Shown piece by piece: positions 1 through 8,043 of a stretch of 24,564 nucleotides of DNA. The position numbers and the translations under genes were made by a program. A model generated the notes under the pieces. That model did not search any database, was not told the origin of the DNA, and saw only the letters and a program-made list of their open reading frames with translations. Numbering within the stretch: the stretch's first letter is position 1; each line of letters begins with the position of its first letter. Source of the DNA: Clostridia bacterium (GTDB lineage Bacteria > Bacillota > Clostridia > Christensenellales > UBA1242); NCBI GenBank assembly GCA_017399515.1, contig JAFQBZ010000133.1:1-24564 (forward strand), written 5' to 3'.

Positions 1-2
1 AT

Positions 3-2222
3 GAATATCAAGACATAAACGAAGTTCAAGAAAAAATCATTTCACTTGTTTCAGGAAAAGAAAATAGGTTTATGGTGGGTGACATAAAGCAAAGCATCTA
101 TCGTTTTAGGCACTGTGACCCTGAAATTTTCATTTCAAAAAGCAAAGAGTTTTCGTTAGAGCAGAACTATGCAAAACTCATTAAACTTAATGCGAACTTT
201 AGAAGTGACAAGAAGATTTTAAAGTTTGTTGATGAAGTTTTTTCAGGTGTTATGACTGAAGATTTTGGTGGTGTTGATTACGCCAAAGATTCTCAGTTTG
301 TGGCAGGAAAAGACAATATTGATGAGCAACTTGCGGTGAATTTATGCTTTATTGACACAACAAAAAACACCCCAGAAAAAACTGAGGTTTCGGGGGTTTA
401 TTCAGTTAAAAACCATGAAAATATTATGGAAGAAGAAACTGAAAAAGCCGTTGCTGAGGCAAACTATGTGGCAAACAAGATTGCTGAACTTGTGAATCCT
501 TTAAACGAAAAGGCAATAAAGTATAGCGATATTGCAATTTTGGTGCAGTCAAGAAATGAAGATACTTACAGGTTTTTAGAGATTCTTCGTGGATTTGGAA
601 TTCCTATTGCAAGTGACGAAAAAAGTGATTTAATGGCAAAGAGTTATGTTCAAGAAATTTATAATTTTATTGCCTATGTCTGTGCAAGTCATGATGACAT
701 ATTGCTGTTTAAAGTGCTTAAAAGCAAGTTGTTTAATTTCACTGATGACGAACTTGTTGAAATTAGAAAACTCAATATGGGTGCTAAATTTTATGAAGTT
801 ATTGATTACTTTGAAAACCTTGAAAATGAAGACTTAAAAGCAAAAGTTAAGGCATTTAAAGAGGTTTGTTTGAAATATCAAAAGTTAGCAAAAATTAGAA
901 GTTTTGCAGAAATTGCCAAAGAAGTTGTTCAAGAATTTGAACTTTATAAAATTAATATGCTCGAACTTGAAGGCGAAAAAATCAATGATGAAATTGACAA
1001 GTTTATTTTAAGATTACCTGAAAAAACAGCCTATGAATATTTGTCAGATTTTCAAGATTTATCAATGGTTTTTGAAAGTGAATTTTCAGGTGACGCGGTT
1101 ACAGTTATGACTATCCACAAGTCAAAAGGCATTGAGTTTAAAGCGGTTTTTGTTGTGGGAACAAGAAAAAAATTCAACCTTAGAACAACAACTGAAACTG
1201 TTGTGTTTAACAAAAAATTTGGGGCAGGGCTTGACTTTTTTGATGAGTCAACACGAACAAGGAAACCATCAGTTGTGAACTCTGCTGTAAAGATTTATGA
1301 AACAAGAAAACTTGTGGAAGAACAACAAAGACTTTTATATGTTGCACTTACTCGTGCAAAAGAAAAACTTTATGTGGTTTGTGCGAAAAAGAAAGATGAT
1401 TTGGTTCAAAATTTTCCAGCAAGACCAACATCGTTTATAAATTGGTTTGAACCAATGATTTATAACGAACTTGATGGAAAACATAATGACATAATTAATT
1501 TTGAAGATTATTCAATTTTTGATTTAATTAATATTCCGTCAAAAGAACCTGAGCAGTTGCTTTTGAAACTAGAAGACATTGAAGAACTTAAAGAGCGTGT
1601 TTATGAAAACGAAGCAAGCACAGATATTCCACTTAAAAATTCAGTTTCAAAAATTCTCTATAAAAATCAAAATAATTATGCAGAAAAAGATGAAGACGAT
1701 GAAAGTTACGAAAAATTCAGGCTTTCAGAAGAGTCGATTTCTTCTGCTGAAAGGGGAACTGCTTACCACAAATTATTCCAATTTATCGATTTAAAAAATC
1801 TTCAGGATATTAGCGAAGCGATTGATTGTGCGAAGGCTAATTTATCAAAAGAAGAACTTGAATTTATTGATGAAAAAGTGGTTCACAATGTGCTTGAATT
1901 AGACTTTTTTAAACAGATAAAGAACACAAGCATTATCTTGAAAGAGCGTGAATTTTACGCTAATTTGCCGGCAAAAATTTATAAAGATGAAGCAAGCGAA
2001 AATGATAAATTTATCATGCAAGGCGTTATTGATTTATTGATTTTTGACGGTGATGAAGTGATTATTTTAGATTATAAAACAGGAAAATTAGACGACAAAA
2101 AATTAGAAAATTATACATTCCAAATGAACATTTATGCTGATGTTGCAGAAAAAGCGTTTAACAAAAAGATTACTCATAAATTTTTATGCTTAATTGATTT
2201 GCAAAAAATATTAGAAATTTAA
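3..2222 (+). CDS. addA: ATP-dependent helicase/nuclease subunit A (AddA), 5'-truncated
   Basis: This is the C-terminal ~739 residues of AddA, the helicase-nuclease subunit of AddAB, which resects double-strand breaks for recombination. The frame is open to the left edge, so the true start lies outside; AddA is usually 1150-1250 residues. Visible motifs in order are the end of motif II (EYQD, at the very edge), motif III (GDIKQSIYRFR), motif V (TIHKSKGIEFK, near base 1110), motif VI (LLYVALTRAKEKL, near 1335), and a RecB-family nuclease domain with GTAYHKLFQ (near 1757) and GVIDLL...LDYKTGK (2020-2095), whose D and DYK residues bind the catalytic metal. The helicase motifs I and Ia are off the window. 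addB would be expected upstream. All visible catalytic motifs are intact. An internal ATG at 72 is not the start, because the DEYQD box lies ahead of it. Confidence 0.95.
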   Translation, partial: EYQDINEVQEKIISLVSGKENRFMVGDIKQSIYRFRHCDPEIFISKSKEFSLEQNYAKLIKLNANFRSDKKILKFVDEVFSGVMTEDFGGVDYAKDSQFVAGKDNIDEQLAVNLCFIDTTKNTPEKTEVSGVYSVKNHENIMEEETEKAVAEANYVANKIAELVNPLNEKAIKYSDIAILVQSRNEDTYRFLEILRGFGIPIASDEKSDLMAKSYVQEIYNFIAYVCASHDDILLFKVLKSKLFNFTDDELVEIRKLNMGAKFYEVIDYFENLENEDLKAKVKAFKEVCLKYQKLAKIRSFAEIAKEVVQEFELYKINMLELEGEKINDEIDKFILRLPEKTAYEYLSDFQDLSMVFESEFSGDAVTVMTIHKSKGIEFKAVFVVGTRKKFNLRTTTETVVFNKKFGAGLDFFDESTRTRKPSVVNSAVKIYETRKLVEEQQRLLYVALTRAKEKLYVVCAKKKDDLVQNFPARPTSFINWFEPMIYNELDGKHNDIINFEDYSIFDLINIPSKEPEQLLLKLEDIEELKERVYENEASTDIPLKNSVSKILYKNQNNYAEKDEDDESYEKFRLSEESISSAERGTAYHKLFQFIDLKNLQDISEAIDCAKANLSKEELEFIDEKVVHNVLELDFFKQIKNTSIILKEREFYANLPAKIYKDEASENDKFIMQGVIDLLIFDGDEVIILDYKTGKLDDKKLENYTFQMNIYADVAEKAFNKKITHKFLCLIDLQKILEI

Positions 2223-2261
2223 AATTTAATGCATAATTTATTAGTTTTTTTTAATATATTA

Positions 2262-2270
2262 TGTTATATT
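2262..2270 (+). promoter_or_regulatory. possible extended -10 promoter for the 2303 gene
   Basis: TG-T-TATATT lies about 32 bases before the start codon, in the 80-base gap after addA. The -35 region (TTAGTT, near 2241) is poor, so this would depend on the extended -10. No terminator is visible after addA, so read-through is also possible. A good ribosome site (GGAGGT, 2288-2293) sits 9 bases before the ATG at 2303. Confidence 0.35.
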
Positions 2271-2302
2271 AAAATGGTAAAGTAATCGGAGGTTAAATAA
2301 CG

Positions 2303-4531
2303 ATGTATGATTATTTGTTAACAGTTTTTAAACTAATTATTGGCCTTATCACTCCACAAAGGTTGATTTATGCGTCACTTGCGGCGCTTGCGGTTTATAT
2401 TGTTTGGATTTGTTTTTCACTTGCGTTCAGTTTCCAACGCAGATTTAACAGAAATTGTGTGAAATTGTATAATTTCGTTAAAAAGGCAGGAATTAATGCA
2501 AATGATAATAATTTTGTTGATATAAAGGCAAGCAAGATTTCAAGTGGTTTTTCACATGGTTGGAAAAAGTTTAAAACTTCATCTTATGGCAAGCCTTCTG
2601 ATTTTATCACAAGAAGAGATGCTCTTGATGTTGAAGTTAACGGTGGTGTTTTAAACCAAGGCAAAACTATTATGAGAACATTTGTTAACATTGTTACATT
2701 TGTTTTGTTTGTTGCCAACTTCGCTTATCTTGGAAACAACAACACAATCACATTTTACATTTTAGCAGAGTCATTGGTGCTTCCATTAGTTCTCTTTGTT
2801 GTTTTGAAAATTTTCTATTTTGTTTACACTTCTGTGAAGCAACAACTTTACAAAGCAGATATCGAGTGTTTATATGAACTTTTAGATTTGCTTGACCAAG
2901 TGTTTGCAAAAGGTGACAGAACTGTTATGGCGCAAGTTCCAAACACATTTGTTCAAGGTGAAGATATGATTGCAACAAGTGAAGGGGAAGAACTTCCTGC
3001 ATCTATAAAAGAAGAACCTGAAGAGGTTGTGGTTGAAACAGAAACACCTGCTGAAGAAAATGTTGATGCAGCACCTGTTCAAGAAGAACCTGAAGAAAAT
3101 GAAGAAGAAAGTATTGCAAGCAAATATGACTTCTTTAAAAAGAAAAATATTGATGTAGATAAAATTTTGCATGATGGACCAGCCGTGTCTAGTTCATCAG
3201 CGCTTCCTTATATTAATGTTGACAGTGATTATGTTATTAAAGACGATGATGTGGCTGTTTCAAAAACAATCACAAATCTTGAAAATGGCAGCGAACTTCT
3301 TGGCAGCATGATGCAAGATATGGGAAGCATTAAGAAACTTAAAAAAGAAGAAGAGGAAAAAGCAGAGGCTGAAAAGGCTGAAGCCGAAGCCAAAGAAAAA
3401 GAAGAAGCAGAAAAAAAGGCGGCAGAAGAAGAGGCTAAAAACAAAGAAAGTGATGACCCATTTGGAAATCTTGGTCAATTTGAAGTTGCTGAAAATGCTA
3501 CACCTGATATTATCGAGCCAGCATCAACTGAAGAATCTGCTGAAGAACCTGCAAAGGAAGAAACTTCTGCTGAAACAACAGAAAGTGAAGAAGAAAAAGA
3601 AGATGTTAAACTTGAAATTCCTGATGTTGAACCACTTGAAATAGAAAAACCTGAAGTTGAAGAAGTTCAAGAAGAAGTTCCTCAAGATGATATTTCTGAA
3701 GAAAGAAGAGAAAATATTGCTTCGGTTGTTGGTGGTTTTAAAGCAAAATCAAAACTTGCTAGTGGCGGTGTTGTTATTGAAAGAAATCAGCCAATTTCAA
3801 GAAGAGAAAAAACTCCTACTTACACAAATGATTATGCTGAAGAAGCGGAGTATGATGGTGGTAATTACACTTCAAATGGAATCACACATTTAAGTGCTGA
3901 AAATGACGCTGATAACATTTTAAATTCGTTTAGAAGCAGTGCTGGCGGTTATGATGATTATCAAAATTATAACGCAGGAATGCAAAATCCAATGTATGGT
4001 GCAGGATATAATGCTCCACAATACAACCAAGGTTATGGTTACCCACAAGGTGGATACAATCAACCACAACAAATGACAGGTTATGGAATGCAAAATGTTC
4101 CAAATTATCAACAAAATGTTCAACCACAAGGCTTTGGTGGATATTCTCAAACAACAAGTTATGAAGAACCTGAATACGAAGAAGAATATGAAGAAGAGTA
4201 TGAAGAGGAAGTTGTTGAAAAACCTGTTAAAAAACCTGCAGTTAAACGCACAAAAGAAAATGAACCAAGACCAAGAAATTTAAAGAAAAAAGAGAGTAAA
4301 CCGGTTATGGAAGAAGAAGTTAAAGGTGCTAAGCGTGGAAGACCTAAAAAACAAGTTTTCGATGAAACTGTTACAATCAAGAACGATAAAGAGTTTGATG
4401 AAGTGTTATCTCGTGCTGAAAAACTTATGAAGAAGAGTGAATCAGGTCTTTCTGCAAGTCAATCAAAAAGAATTGAAAAAGAATTAAAAATGCTTATGGA
4501 TGCAATGAATAAGTATAAAGAAGGTGTATAA
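2303..4531 (+). CDS. membrane-anchored, low-complexity protein with AT-hook-like motif
   Basis: I recognise no named family; function unknown. The 742 residues divide clearly. Hydrophobic segments lie at about 22-43, 124-143 and 150-176. A Glu/Pro/Ala-rich acidic region covers about 215-300. A charged Glu/Lys/Ala helix, probably coiled coil, covers about 335-385, followed by more acidic sequence. A Tyr/Gln/Asn/Gly-rich prion-like stretch occupies about 556-617. Three EYEE repeats come next, then a basic tract ending in RGRPKK (678-683), which matches the AT-hook core that binds the minor groove of AT-rich DNA. The last ~50 residues look helical. The start is set by GGAGGT 9 bases upstream. 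The stop overlaps the next ATG (TAATG), so the downstream DUF1858 gene is probably translationally coupled. A membrane scaffold touching DNA is inference; the acidic tracts could equally mark a cell-envelope or division scaffold. Confidence 0.85.
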   Translation: MYDYLLTVFKLIIGLITPQRLIYASLAALAVYIVWICFSLAFSFQRRFNRNCVKLYNFVKKAGINANDNNFVDIKASKISSGFSHGWKKFKTSSYGKPSDFITRRDALDVEVNGGVLNQGKTIMRTFVNIVTFVLFVANFAYLGNNNTITFYILAESLVLPLVLFVVLKIFYFVYTSVKQQLYKADIECLYELLDLLDQVFAKGDRTVMAQVPNTFVQGEDMIATSEGEELPASIKEEPEEVVVETETPAEENVDAAPVQEEPEENEEESIASKYDFFKKKNIDVDKILHDGPAVSSSSALPYINVDSDYVIKDDDVAVSKTITNLENGSELLGSMMQDMGSIKKLKKEEEEKAEAEKAEAEAKEKEEAEKKAAEEEAKNKESDDPFGNLGQFEVAENATPDIIEPASTEESAEEPAKEETSAETTESEEEKEDVKLEIPDVEPLEIEKPEVEEVQEEVPQDDISEERRENIASVVGGFKAKSKLASGGVVIERNQPISRREKTPTYTNDYAEEAEYDGGNYTSNGITHLSAENDADNILNSFRSSAGGYDDYQNYNAGMQNPMYGAGYNAPQYNQGYGYPQGGYNQPQQMTGYGMQNVPNYQQNVQPQGFGGYSQTTSYEEPEYEEEYEEEYEEEVVEKPVKKPAVKRTKENEPRPRNLKKKESKPVMEEEVKGAKRGRPKKQVFDETVTIKNDKEFDEVLSRAEKLMKKSESGLSASQSKRIEKELKMLMDAMNKYKEGV
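4172..4207 (+). repeat. three 12-base in-frame tandem repeats (EYEE)
   Basis: Three near-identical 12-base units of the form GARTAYGAAGAR encode EYEE-EYEE-EYEE inside the 2303 gene, between its Tyr/Gln-rich stretch and its basic AT-hook tract. Copy number may vary by slippage. Confidence 0.8.
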
Positions 4532-4743
4532 TGAAAAAGAAGAAAGTTGAAGTTACAAAAACAACTCAAATCGGTGAAGTTTTAAACATTAACCCTAATG
4601 TTAAAGAAGTTTTAATGGGGTTTGGTCTTCATTGTTTTGGTTGCCCAATGAGTCAAATGGAAACTCTTGAAGAGGCCGCTGGTGTTCACGGTGTTGACGC
4701 AGATTTGCTTGTTGAAAAAGTTAACGAATTTTTAAACAAATAA
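4531..4743 (+). CDS. DUF1858 (hybrid-cluster-associated redox disulfide) protein
   Basis: A complete 70-residue protein matching the DUF1858 family. The signature is GLHCFGCPMSQMETLEEAA, with a CxxC pair at residues 35 and 38, followed by the family's VHGVDAD motif. Family members carry a predicted redox-active disulfide and often accompany hybrid cluster or other redox proteins; the molecular role is not established. The ATG shares one base with the TAA of the preceding gene and an AAGGTG sits just upstream, so translation is likely coupled. A strong terminator follows. Pairing with the membrane/AT-hook protein is unexplained. Confidence 0.88.
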   Translation: MKKKKVEVTKTTQIGEVLNINPNVKEVLMGFGLHCFGCPMSQMETLEEAAGVHGVDADLLVEKVNEFLNK

Positions 4744-4778
4744 AACAAAACCACTCACGAAAGGTGAGTGGTTTTTTG
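4742..4778 (+). terminator. intrinsic terminator after the DUF1858 gene
   Basis: The stem CCACTCAC (4751-4758) pairs with GTGAGTGG (4764-4771) around a GAAAG loop and is followed by TTTTTT. An upstream A-run could let it work on both strands. Confidence 0.9.
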
Positions 4779-4811
4779 TTGCACTTTTTTAATTGAAATT
4801 TTATGCAAAAT

Positions 4812-4839
4812 AAAAACCTAGCGTTTGCTAGGCTTTTTT
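4812..4839 (-). terminator. intrinsic terminator of the HU gene
   Basis: CCTAGC (4817-4822) and GCTAGG (4827-4832) form a stem with a 4-base loop. On the minus strand it is followed by a T-run, directly after the HU stop codon. The plus strand also has a T-run, so it may be bidirectional. Confidence 0.85.
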
Positions 4840-4840
4840 A

Positions 4841-5116
4841 TTAGTTGATAGAATCTTTGAAACTCTTACCAAATTTTAAAGCAGGAACTTCACAAGCAGC
4901 AACATTGATTGTTTCGCCTGGTTTTTGTGGGTTTGGGCGAACGCTTGCATTTTTGTGTTTAGCAACGAATGTTCCAAAGCCAACAAGTGTGATTTTGTCT
5001 TTTGCTTTCATAGCCTCTTGAACTGTTTCAACAAATGCATCATAGAATGCTGTTGCATCTTTAATTGTTGATTCTGTCTTGTCAGCAATTGCTCTTAAAA
5101 ATTCATTTTTATTCAT
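4841..5116 (-). CDS. hup: HU-family nucleoid-associated DNA-binding protein
   Basis: A 91-residue protein of normal HU length. It begins MNKNEFLRAIADKT, carries the signature VGFGTF (near 45-50), the beta-arm motif RPNPQKPGETI with the intercalating Pro, and ends ALKFGKSFKD. HU dimers bend and compact DNA. It is a single-gene unit between its own promoter and terminator, divergent from the acetyltransferase gene. AGGAGG (5126-5131 on the plus map) sits 9 bases before the ATG. There is no sign of the sequence-specific IHF subtype. Confidence 0.97.
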   Translation of the reverse strand: MNKNEFLRAIADKTESTIKDATAFYDAFVETVQEAMKAKDKITLVGFGTFVAKHKNASVRPNPQKPGETINVAACEVPALKFGKSFKDSIN

Positions 5117-5164
5117 AAGTATTATCCTCCTAATTTGCTTTTATAAGCGCTACTTACTATATTT

Positions 5165-5192
5165 ACTATAGCATAAACAAAATCTAATTCAA
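5165..5192 (-). promoter_or_regulatory. promoter of the HU gene
   Basis: On the minus strand TTGAAT is followed after 16 bases by TATAGT, with TG one base ahead (extended -10). It lies about 50 bases upstream of the HU start codon. Confidence 0.65.
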
Positions 5193-5273
5193 AACAAATT
5201 TTATACTTTTTTTAAAAAAATATTGAAAATTTGGTAATTTATACGCCTAAATAGTAATAGTTTTATGACTTTT

Positions 5274-5302
5274 GTGACAAATTTTTAAAATTTTCATATT
5301 AT
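5274..5302 (+). promoter_or_regulatory. promoter of the acetyltransferase gene
   Basis: GTGACA is followed after 17 bases by TATTAT. The predicted transcription start is near 5309, a few bases before the GGAGGT ribosome site at 5313-5318. Confidence 0.6.
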
Positions 5303-5341
5303 AGAGTAAATTGGAGGTGTGTTATCGCTCGCAAAAAATAT

Positions 5342-5971
5342 GTGCTTAAAGACAAAAGTTCGATATTTATTGATGATAAAGCCGTTATTGGTGAAAATGT
5401 GATTATTTATGAAAACAATCGAATTGAAGGTGAATGTGTGATTGGTGATAATGTGACAATTTACCCTAATTCGTTTATTGAAAGTTCGGTTATTGGCAAG
5501 GGCACGAAGATATACTCTTCGTTTATTGAAAAGTCAAAAATTGGTGCTTGTTGTTTGATTGGACCTTATGCACATCTTCGTTCTGGCTCGATAATTGCAG
5601 ACTTTGTGAAAGTTGGAAATTTTTGTGAAATCAAAAATGCTGAGATTGGTAAAAATACAAAAATTAGCCATTTGGCGTATGTTGGTGACGCTAAAGTTGG
5701 AAATGCTTGCAATATTGGTTGTGGGGTTATTTTTGTTAACTATAACGGAAAAATTAAGTCAAAAACCATTGTTGAAGACGGAGCGTTTATTGGTTCGAAT
5801 GTTAATTTGATTGCACCGGTTAAAGTTGGAAAAGGGGCTTATGTTTGTGCTGGCACAACTGTTGATAAAGACATTGAGGCAGGTTCGTTTTCAATTGGAA
5901 GGGTTCGAGCGGAAATAAAAAAGGGCAGAGCAAAGAAATATTTAGACAAAAAGACAGATGATTTAACCTAA
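5342..5971 (+). CDS. stand-alone GlmU-type N-acetyltransferase domain (left-handed beta-helix)
   Basis: The protein corresponds to the C-terminal acetyltransferase half of GlmU, which acetylates glucosamine-1-phosphate with acetyl-CoA for peptidoglycan precursors. The N-terminal uridyltransferase half is absent (209 residues against about 450). Hexapeptide repeats run through most of it. GlmU hallmarks are present: GPYAHLR (R80), VGNFCEIKN (K98), KISH with the catalytic His (H110), LAYVGDA (Y113), NIGCG (N124), and VNYNG (N133, Y134), so activity is plausible. The start is uncertain. The GTG given is 23 bases past GGAGGT, too far, whereas an in-frame ATC at 5324 lies 5 bases after it and would add IARKKY. 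A partner uridyltransferase must lie elsewhere, or the substrate differs. Confidence 0.87.
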   Translation: MLKDKSSIFIDDKAVIGENVIIYENNRIEGECVIGDNVTIYPNSFIESSVIGKGTKIYSSFIEKSKIGACCLIGPYAHLRSGSIIADFVKVGNFCEIKNAEIGKNTKISHLAYVGDAKVGNACNIGCGVIFVNYNGKIKSKTIVEDGAFIGSNVNLIAPVKVGKGAYVCAGTTVDKDIEAGSFSIGRVRAEIKKGRAKKYLDKKTDDLT

Positions 5972-5997
5972 AAAAGACATAGAATCTGTCTTTTTTT
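5971..5997 (+). terminator. intrinsic terminator after the acetyltransferase gene
   Basis: AAAAAGACA pairs with TGTCTTTTT around a 7-base loop, ending in a T7 run. It starts at the stop codon. Confidence 0.75.
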
Positions 5998-5998
5998 A

Positions 5999-6027
5999 TT
6001 GAAATTTAAAAGGAATAGTGATATTAT
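5999..6027 (+). promoter_or_regulatory. promoter of serS
   Basis: TTGAAA is followed after 17 bases by TATTAT, immediately after the preceding terminator. The leader is only about 25 bases, too short for a T-box riboswitch of the kind that often controls serS in Bacillota. Confidence 0.65.
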
Positions 6028-6056
6028 TAATCTATCTTATGTAGGAGGAAGAAAAT

Positions 6057-7346
6057 ATGATAGATATAAATCTTATCAGGACTAATCCAGATTTAGTCAA
6101 AGAAAACATTAAAAAGAAATTCCAAGATGCAAAACTTCCTCTTGTTGATGAAGTTATGAATCTTGACAAGGAGAATCGCTCGCTTAAAACTGAAGCAGAG
6201 AATATTCGTAGTCAAAGAAACAAACTTTCAGCCGAAGTTGGCAAATGTATGAAAGAAGGCAGAAAAGAAGACGCTGAAAAAATTAAAGCAGAAGTTAAAG
6301 CCGGTGCTGAAAAACTTGCTGAACTTGAGGCTCGTCAAGCCGAAATTGACGCTGAAATAAAGAAGAGAATGATGATTATTCCTAACATTTTAGATGCATC
6401 TGTTCCTATTGGAAAAGACGACAGTGAAAATGTTGAAGTTCAAAGATTTGGCGAGGCAATTGTTCCTGATTTTGAAGTGCCTTACAATGCTGACATTTTA
6501 GAAGGAATTGCAGGTCTTGACAAAGAGTCTGCTGGCAGAACATCAGGCAATGGTTTCTATTATCTCTTAGGTGATGCTGCTCGTCTTCATGAAGCCATGA
6601 TTGCCTATGGCAGAGATTATATGATTGACAAAGGTTTCACTTATGCTATTCCACCATTCATGATTAGAAGTGATGTTGTTACCGGTGTTATGAGTTTTGC
6701 TGAAATGGACGCAATGATGTATAAAATTGAAGGTGAAGACCTTTATTTGATTGGAACAAGTGAACACTCAATGATTGGTAAGTTTAAAGACCAAATTTTG
6801 AAGGAAACTGAACTTCCAGCAACTTACACATCTTATTCACCATGCTTTAGAAAAGAAGGCGGTGCACATGGTCTTGAAGAAAGGGGAATTTACAGAGTTC
6901 ACCAATTCGAAAAGCAAGAAATGATTGTGCTTTGCAAACCTGAAGAGTCTATGGATTGGTATGAAAAAATGTGGAGATTTACTGTTGAAATCTTTAGAAA
7001 TTTAAACATTCCTGTTCGTCAACTTGAATGCTGCTCTGGTGACCTTGCAGACCTTAAAGTTAAATCTTGTGATATTGAGGCTTGGAGCCCAAGACAACAA
7101 AAATTCTTTGAAGTTGCTTCATGTTCAAACCTTGGTGATGCACAGGCTAGAAGACTTGGCATTCGTGCTAAGGGCAAAGATGGAAACTATTTCGTTCACA
7201 CACTTAACAACACTGTTCTTGCAAGCCCTCGTGGACTTATTGCTCTTCTTGAAAACAATATTAATGCAGATGGTTCAATTAATGTTCCTGAAGTTTTAAG
7301 ACCTTACATGGGTGGCAAAGCAAAAATTGAAAAGATTGTAAAATAA
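6057..7346 (+). CDS. serS: seryl-tRNA synthetase
   Basis: A full-length (429-residue) class II seryl-tRNA synthetase, which charges tRNA-Ser in the cytoplasm. It has the N-terminal MIDINLIRTNPDLV opening, a long Lys/Glu-rich antiparallel coiled coil (about 30-105) that grips the tRNA variable arm, motif 2 (FRKEGGAHG from 264, then RVHQFEKQE), and motif 3 (ASPRG, 389-393, followed by LIALLEN). The C-terminus has the standard VPEVLRPYMGG. AGGAGG (6043-6048) lies 8 bases before the ATG. It stands as a single-gene unit between two terminators. The motif 2 text and the CCSGDLADLK...SCDIEAWSPRQ block look closer to archaeal-type or variant clostridial enzymes than to the Bacillus one, from memory only. 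Confidence 0.97.
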   Translation: MIDINLIRTNPDLVKENIKKKFQDAKLPLVDEVMNLDKENRSLKTEAENIRSQRNKLSAEVGKCMKEGRKEDAEKIKAEVKAGAEKLAELEARQAEIDAEIKKRMMIIPNILDASVPIGKDDSENVEVQRFGEAIVPDFEVPYNADILEGIAGLDKESAGRTSGNGFYYLLGDAARLHEAMIAYGRDYMIDKGFTYAIPPFMIRSDVVTGVMSFAEMDAMMYKIEGEDLYLIGTSEHSMIGKFKDQILKETELPATYTSYSPCFRKEGGAHGLEERGIYRVHQFEKQEMIVLCKPEESMDWYEKMWRFTVEIFRNLNIPVRQLECCSGDLADLKVKSCDIEAWSPRQQKFFEVASCSNLGDAQARRLGIRAKGKDGNYFVHTLNNTVLASPRGLIALLENNINADGSINVPEVLRPYMGGKAKIEKIVK

Positions 7347-7347
7347 T

Positions 7348-7375
7348 AAAAAGATGGCGTTTGCCATCTTTTTTC
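7348..7375 (+). terminator. intrinsic terminator of serS
   Basis: AAAAAGATGGC (7348-7358) pairs with GCCATCTTTTT (7363-7373) around a GTTT loop. Confidence 0.9.
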
Positions 7376-7389
7376 TTTGTAAAAATAAG

Positions 7390-7417
7390 AAAAACACTGC
7401 AAAAGCAGTGTTTTTTT
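7390..7417 (-). terminator. intrinsic terminator of the lepB-lipoprotein unit
   Basis: AAAACACTGC and GCAGTGTTTT form a stem around AAAA, just past the minus-strand stop at 7420. T-runs on both strands allow bidirectional action, back to back with the serS terminator. Confidence 0.85.
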
Positions 7418-7419
7418 GA

Positions 7420-8028
7420 TTAATATGTTCTGTGTTCAGCGTAAAATTCTAAGCCATAAATCATCCACCTAAAGTCTGTTGCATTGCCTGAGTCATCAGC
7501 AACAGTTCCATTGATTGAGTTGTTAATGTCAAAGGTGATTGTGCAACCGGTTGCTGTTGCAACGGTCTTTTTAACATCGACTTTGCAAAGAATTGAATCA
7601 TCTTTTTGAGGAATAAATGAACAGGTTTCTTGAATGGTTTCAATTGCATTTTGCTGACTGATTTTATCTTCATCAACAAGGTTTGTGATTGTTACATTAA
7701 CAACCATTTCACTTGTTGCATCTTCATTTGCATAAACATAGAAATAAATGCAATCGATATACATTTTATAAACCCAAGAACTTTTTGCTGTCACTTTGAT
7801 TTCGGTGAAGCAGTCAATGTTTAGTGGGTCAGGGTCTTCGGCAATAAGTTCTGCAAACTCAATAGTTTTTGCTTTTGCGTTGTTGTAAGTGTAAACTTCA
7901 ACAGATTCTTCAAAATAAACACTTGCGTTTATTTTTGGAAGGTCTGAATCTTTTTTAGAACAACCACAAAGCATAAGAGCAGGAACACAAATAAGTGCGA
8001 TTAAAAGGTTTAAAATTTTGCGTTTCAT
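7420..8028 (-). CDS. small predicted lipoprotein, function unknown
   Basis: A 202-residue exported protein. The N-terminus is a type II signal peptide: MKRK, then a hydrophobic core, then the lipobox LCGC with Cys23 as the lipidated residue. The mature part is rich in Thr, Val, Ile, Asp and Asn with alternating hydrophobic patterns, suggesting a beta-rich extracellular domain. It has no repeat and no motif I can name. It starts 15 bases after the lepB stop and shares its direction and terminator, so the two are probably co-transcribed. AAAGGA serves as the ribosome site. A link to signal peptidase function is not shown. Confidence 0.8.
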   Translation of the reverse strand: MKRKILNLLIALICVPALMLCGCSKKDSDLPKINASVYFEESVEVYTYNNAKAKTIEFAELIAEDPDPLNIDCFTEIKVTAKSSWVYKMYIDCIYFYVYANEDATSEMVVNVTITNLVDEDKISQQNAIETIQETCSFIPQKDDSILCKVDVKKTVATATGCTITFDINNSINGTVADDSGNATDFRWMIYGLEFYAEHRTY

Positions 8029-8043
8029 AAAGGTATCCTTTGT

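Noticed and set aside
2882..3478. Minus-strand open frames opposite the 2303 gene
   Set aside because: They are Phe/Ser-rich mirror images of the Glu/Lys-rich acidic region, with no ribosome site and no family features.
5998..6056. T-box riboswitch ahead of serS
   Set aside because: The region between promoter and start is only about 30 bases, far too short.
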